A stretch of 64,000 nucleotides of DNA from Sulfitobacter maritimus (GTDB lineage: Bacteria; Pseudomonadota; Alphaproteobacteria; Rhodobacterales; Rhodobacteraceae): assembly GCF_013346665.1 (NCBI RefSeq), contig NZ_JABVBB010000038.1, positions 653,214 to 717,213 of the forward strand. The letters run 5' to 3'. Shown here piece after piece: positions 61,171 to 64,000 of this stretch. The notes under the pieces were generated by a model that saw only the letters and a program-made list of their open reading frames with translations, was not told the DNA's origin and did no database searches. The first letter of the stretch is position 1, and each line of letters begins with the position of its first letter. A program made the translations under genes and the position numbers.

Positions 61171-62324
61171 CCCTGCGCATCGCTATTGTTGGCCATATCC
61201 GCCATCCCATCGCACCGCCCTTCAAAGGCGGGATGGAGGCATTTACCCATGCGTTGGCGCAGATGCTGGTTGGGCGGGGGCATGATGTGACCCTGCTGGC
61301 CAGCGGCGATAGCGCGGCGGGGCTGCCCACGGGGGTCAAGCTGCTACCGCTTTGCGAAGCGCATTACGATGCGCGTTACCCTTGGCATGAGTATCACGGC
61401 ACAGAGGCGTTAAACGATCACCTTGATGAGTGCTATGCCCGCGCAGCACGGCTGCTGCTTGAGGGTCAGTTTGACGTCGTGCACAACAACACCTTGCACC
61501 GTTTCTTGCCAAGATTGTCTCGTGCCGAGCGGGTGCCGATGGTGACCTCACTGCATATCCCTCCGTTCAAGGTTCTGCGCCAAGCGGTGACGGACGGTGC
61601 CGCACCTTGGCATCTAACCACCGTTGTGTCGGAGCGACAGCGCGGCATCTGGCATCCCGAAGGAGCACCTGCGACGGCGCATGTCGTCCACAATGGCATT
61701 GACCTTAGCCATTGGCGACAGGGTGGGGCCGGGGATGGCAGCGCCGTTTGGGCGGGTCGCATTACCCCGACTAAAGGCACAGATTTGGCCGCGCAGGCGG
61801 CGCAGCTGGCGGGCGTGCCACTGCGCATCTATGGGGCGATCGAACATCGCGATTACTTTGAGCAGACCGTCAAACCGCATCTATATGGACATGTCGAATA
61901 CGCCGGTCATCTGGACACCGCTGCTTTGGCCGAGGCCTATGGCCGCGCCTCAGTCGCGCTTTTTACTCCGCAGTGGGAGGAGCCCTTTGGCCTTGCCGCT
62001 GTTGAGGCAATGGCGACAGGCTTGCCCGTTGCCGCAACGCCCCACGGTGCGGTCGATGAGGTGATCGGAGAGGCCGGGGTGATTGCGTCTGATGATACGG
62101 CCGCCGCTCTCGCAATGGCGCTCAAGCAAGCGCTAGACATCCCGCCAGCGCGCCCGCGCGTCCGCGTCGAGCGTTTGTTTGACGCACAACATATGGTGGC
62201 GAAATTTGAAGCGCTCTATCACAGATCGGTTTCAGAACGTCATGCCGATCTGGCCCAGAGAACCTATCCCGATTTCGCGCTGCGCGTCGAAGACCATCCT
62301 CAACTGGCTGTTGCGGCAGGTTAG
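61167..62324 (+). CDS. Family 4 glycosyltransferase
   Basis: A 385-residue GT-B enzyme. N-terminal GHIRHPIAPPFKGGMEAFTH, middle VVHNGIDLSHW, donor-site AVWAGRITPTKGTDLAAQAA and the E-x7-E motif EEPFGLAAVEAMATGLP. Last gene of the four-gene operon; its 3' end overlaps the convergent Crp/Fnr gene by 4 bp, with no room for a separate terminator. Acceptor unknown. Confidence 0.85.
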   Translation: MTLRIAIVGHIRHPIAPPFKGGMEAFTHALAQMLVGRGHDVTLLASGDSAAGLPTGVKLLPLCEAHYDARYPWHEYHGTEALNDHLDECYARAARLLLEGQFDVVHNNTLHRFLPRLSRAERVPMVTSLHIPPFKVLRQAVTDGAAPWHLTTVVSERQRGIWHPEGAPATAHVVHNGIDLSHWRQGGAGDGSAVWAGRITPTKGTDLAAQAAQLAGVPLRIYGAIEHRDYFEQTVKPHLYGHVEYAGHLDTAALAEAYGRASVALFTPQWEEPFGLAAVEAMATGLPVAATPHGAVDEVIGEAGVIASDDTAAALAMALKQALDIPPARPRVRVERLFDAQHMVAKFEALYHRSVSERHADLAQRTYPDFALRVEDHPQLAVAAG

Positions 62325-63064
62325 CGGGCCGTGTCGGGCATATAGAGATAGGCGGCGTCGAAGTTGCCGATCTTGAACAAGCCTTTGCGGTCGTGGATGG
62401 TTAGCTTGCCGCCCGCCACCGTGCAGCAGCCATGTTCGCGCAGGTCGCGCAGGGTACGGCTGACATGGACCGATGTCAGACCAGTCGCATCGGCGATGTC
62501 GGCCTGTTTGAGCGTGAAGGGCAGAATGTCGCGCTCCGCTGCGAAAGCGGCCGTCATTCGAGCGTCATATTCACAGAAAAAATTCGCCACCCGCGCCAGA
62601 GCCCGCATGGCACTGTTGCGCATCACCCAGTGCCGATGGATCGACGCATCGACCAAAGTCATCAGCCAAAGTTTTCGTGCAAGCTCGACATTGCCATTCA
62701 GCAAATCTTGCAACGCGTTATGGCAAATTTTGGCGACGCGCGTCGCGGTGAGTGATACCACGTCATGGTCCAACTGCTTGAGCGGAAAGGCATGAAGATC
62801 GACAAACTCACCGGGAAATTGCAACGCCACCACAGTGCTGCGCATCCCCCGTCCATGCGGCACGCTGCGGGCCACCAGACCATCAAGCAGCAAAAGGCTA
62901 TGGTCTAGCAGATCACCACGGTGGCTGATGACATCGCCCGCCGCATACTCGACCTGCACCGACAGCAGCGGCACGAGCATTTCCCACTGTGCAGAACTGA
63001 GGTGATCGACCATGCCAGCAGGCTTAACGGTCAGACTAGGAGGGGAGCATTGATTGAATGTCAC
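62321..63064 (-). CDS. Crp/Fnr-family transcription regulator
   Basis: A 247-residue regulator: cyclic-nucleotide-type beta barrel (VISHRGDLLDHSLLLLDGLV, FPGEFVDLHAFPL) and a C-terminal winged helix with recognition segment TGLTSVHVSRTLRDLREHG. There are no four N-terminal cysteines as in Fnr, so oxygen sensing by an iron-sulfur cluster is unlikely. GTG at 63064 is preferred (AAGG 7 nt upstream); ATG at 63013 and a longer frame from 63175 are alternatives. It converges with the glycosyltransferase operon. Confidence 0.82.
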   Translation of the reverse strand: MTFNQCSPPSLTVKPAGMVDHLSSAQWEMLVPLLSVQVEYAAGDVISHRGDLLDHSLLLLDGLVARSVPHGRGMRSTVVALQFPGEFVDLHAFPLKQLDHDVVSLTATRVAKICHNALQDLLNGNVELARKLWLMTLVDASIHRHWVMRNSAMRALARVANFFCEYDARMTAAFAAERDILPFTLKQADIADATGLTSVHVSRTLRDLREHGCCTVAGGKLTIHDRKGLFKIGNFDAAYLYMPDTAR

Positions 63065-63147
63065 GTGCAGGCCTTTCCACCCTTCAATATAGACGCGATT
63101 TCCATAAATTCGGGGGCCACGCGCGTATTCTTTGATTAATGGCGCGT

Positions 63148-63175
63148 ATGGTACTGTTTTTGCCGGGTATTTCAA
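63148..63175 (-). promoter_or_regulatory. Candidate promoter of the Crp/Fnr gene
   Basis: TTGAAA (63175-63170, minus) and TACCAT (63153-63148) are 16 bp apart, about 84 nt before the chosen start. It lies inside the longest open frame, which argues against that longer start. Confidence 0.4.
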
Positions 63176-63361
63176 GGTCGGGGGACGGGCGCTTATAAAA
63201 TGTTAAGCGCAGTCTAAGCTGGATCACGAGCAGAAAGCGGGGATTTGCGCTGTCAGTTGGGCCGGGCATGGCGCGGTTTCGGGGGGCTTGTCGGGGCAGG
63301 GGGGGCTGTTTATAAGCGGGCCTATGACACGCCTCACCGCGATCATTATTCGAATTATATC

Positions 63362-63391
63362 CCCGGCGCTCTGACCAATTGAGACGCCGGG
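63362..63391 (-). other. tRNA D-arm-like hairpin upstream of ileS
   Basis: On the minus strand CCCGGCG pairs with CGCCGGG, and inside it CTC/GAG closes the loop AATTGGTCA. CTCAATTGGTCAGAGCGCC is what a tRNA D-arm and its flank look like, and TTCGAAT, a T-loop sequence, follows 34 nt from the end of the D-loop. No matching anticodon or acceptor stem can be drawn, so it is a relic or a chance hairpin. The rest of the 397-bp gap holds the regulator's promoter and nothing else recognised. Confidence 0.35.
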
Positions 63392-63461
63392 CCGAGGTGT
63401 TTGAGCCGCTCGCACCGAACCAGATTGAATATCCCCCCAAAATGCCTAAAGGACGCCCCCC

Positions 63462-64000
63462 ATGTGCGCCGAGACCCCCGACTATAAAGCCACGTTGAAC
63501 CTGCCCAAAACCGATTTCCCCATGCGCGCCGGATTGCCCAAGCGCGAGCCCGGCTGGTTGGAGCGGTGGGAAAAGATCGGCGTCTATGACCGCCTGCGCG
63601 AGAAAGAGGGCCGCACGCCCTTCACCCTGCACGATGGTCCGCCCTATGCCAACGGGCATCTGCACATCGGTCACGCGCTGAACAAGACGATCAAGGACAT
63701 GATCGTGCGCTCCCATCAGATGATGGGCTATGACGCGCGCTATATCCCCGGCTGGGATTGCCACGGCTTGCCGATCGAATGGAAGATCGAAGAGCAGTAC
63801 CGCAAGAAGGGCCGCGATAAGGATCAGGTGCCGATCAACGAATTCCGCGCTGAGTGCCGGGATTTTGCGGCCAAATGGGTCGACGTGCAGCGTGAAGAGT
63901 TCAAGCGTCTGGGCATCACGGGCAATTGGGAAAACCCCTATCTGACGATGGATTTCCACGCCGAGCGGGTGATCGCCGAGGAATTCATGAAGTTCCTGAT
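63462..64000 (+). CDS. ileS: Isoleucyl-tRNA synthetase (N-terminal part)
   Basis: Charges tRNA-Ile. The visible 179 residues run from [20 protein letters not shown] to the window edge and include the class I HIGH motif at residues 68-71 in [18 protein letters not shown] and the IleS-specific [16 protein letters not shown]. The start at 63462 follows AAAGGACGCCCCCC. The editing domain and KMSKS loop lie beyond the window. Confidence 0.96.
   Translation, partial: MCAETPDYKATLNLPKTDFPMRAGLPKREPGWLERWEKIGVYDRLREKEGRTPFTLHDGPPYANGHLHIGHALNKTIKDMIVRSHQMMGYDARYIPGWDCHGLPIEWKIEEQYRKKGRDKDQVPINEFRAECRDFAAKWVDVQREEFKRLGITGNWENPYLTMDFHAERVIAEEFMKFL

Noticed and set aside
63335-63400. Functional tRNA gene
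   Set aside because: No anticodon arm or acceptor stem can be folded around the D-arm-like sequence.

Overview
The window reads as a chromosomal segment of a marine alphaproteobacterium of the family Rhodobacteraceae (Roseobacter group, Sulfitobacter/Ruegeria-like). The reasons are the GcrA cell-cycle regulator, an Irr-type Fur protein facing fabA, a PE-to-PC phospholipid cluster ending in a short PmtA, a SAM/SAH riboswitch on metK (a class known only from Rhodobacterales), the order rpsA-ihfB-lapA-trpF, and high-GC codon use. These calls come from reading the sequence and from remembered family features; no database was searched.

Layout. 1-3 kb (minus): pcaD-pcaB of the protocatechuate branch plus a truncated MFS exporter. 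3.2-5.7 kb (minus): haloacid dehalogenase, alpha/beta hydrolase and threonine dehydratase-like enzyme, all overlapping. 5.9-7.5 kb (plus): a SlyD-like isomerase and a THUMP RNA methyltransferase. 7.7-13.9 kb: fabI, fabB and fabA (minus) with irr facing fabA, but fabA is separated from fabB by about 3 kb carrying an aldehyde dehydrogenase, an NAD(P)-binding protein and an LprI-like protein. 13.9-16 kb (minus): psd-pssA-pmtA. 16-20.3 kb: a long RNA-like hairpin, a hypothetical protein, miaB, a secreted protein, and an OmpA-like protein next to a lipoprotein that shares a 33-residue module with it. 20.4-25.7 kb (plus): phoH-ybeY-corC-lnt, then metK behind its riboswitch.

25.7-29.2 kb: a 24-bp minisatellite, then cmk, a membrane protein, aroA and trmB on the minus strand. 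Inverting this block would restore both metK-trmB and aroA-cmk-rpsA, so it looks like an inversion. 29.3-33.8 kb (plus): a response regulator, rpsA with a structured leader, ihfB, lapA and trpF. 33.9-38.6 kb (minus): KpsT- and KpsE-like capsule export proteins, kdsA and a phosphomannomutase. 38.8-41.3 kb: a LuxI-type autoinducer synthase divergent from a membrane histidine kinase, with no luxR beside it. 41.3-44.2 kb: an ArsR regulator and permease with two palindromic operators, facing a uracil-DNA-glycosylase-family and SseB pair. 44.3-50.6 kb: gcrA with an attenuator-like leader, argD-argF, a ketopantoate-reductase-like gene, a PiT phosphate transporter and a NUDIX hydrolase. 50.7-56.9 kb: gnd, truA, ycjX-GNAT-ycjF and a sulfotransferase. 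57-62.3 kb (plus): four overlapping glycosyltransferase genes headed by a sucrose-phosphate synthase/phosphatase fusion. The window ends with a Crp/Fnr regulator, a tRNA-D-arm-like hairpin and the start of ileS.

Most of the window is housekeeping. The parts that look least described are the orphan autoinducer synthase/kinase pair beside capsule export genes, the sucrose-headed glycosyltransferase operon, the gcrA and rpsA leaders, the 110-nt hairpin, and the two rearranged operons (fab and aroA-cmk-rpsA).
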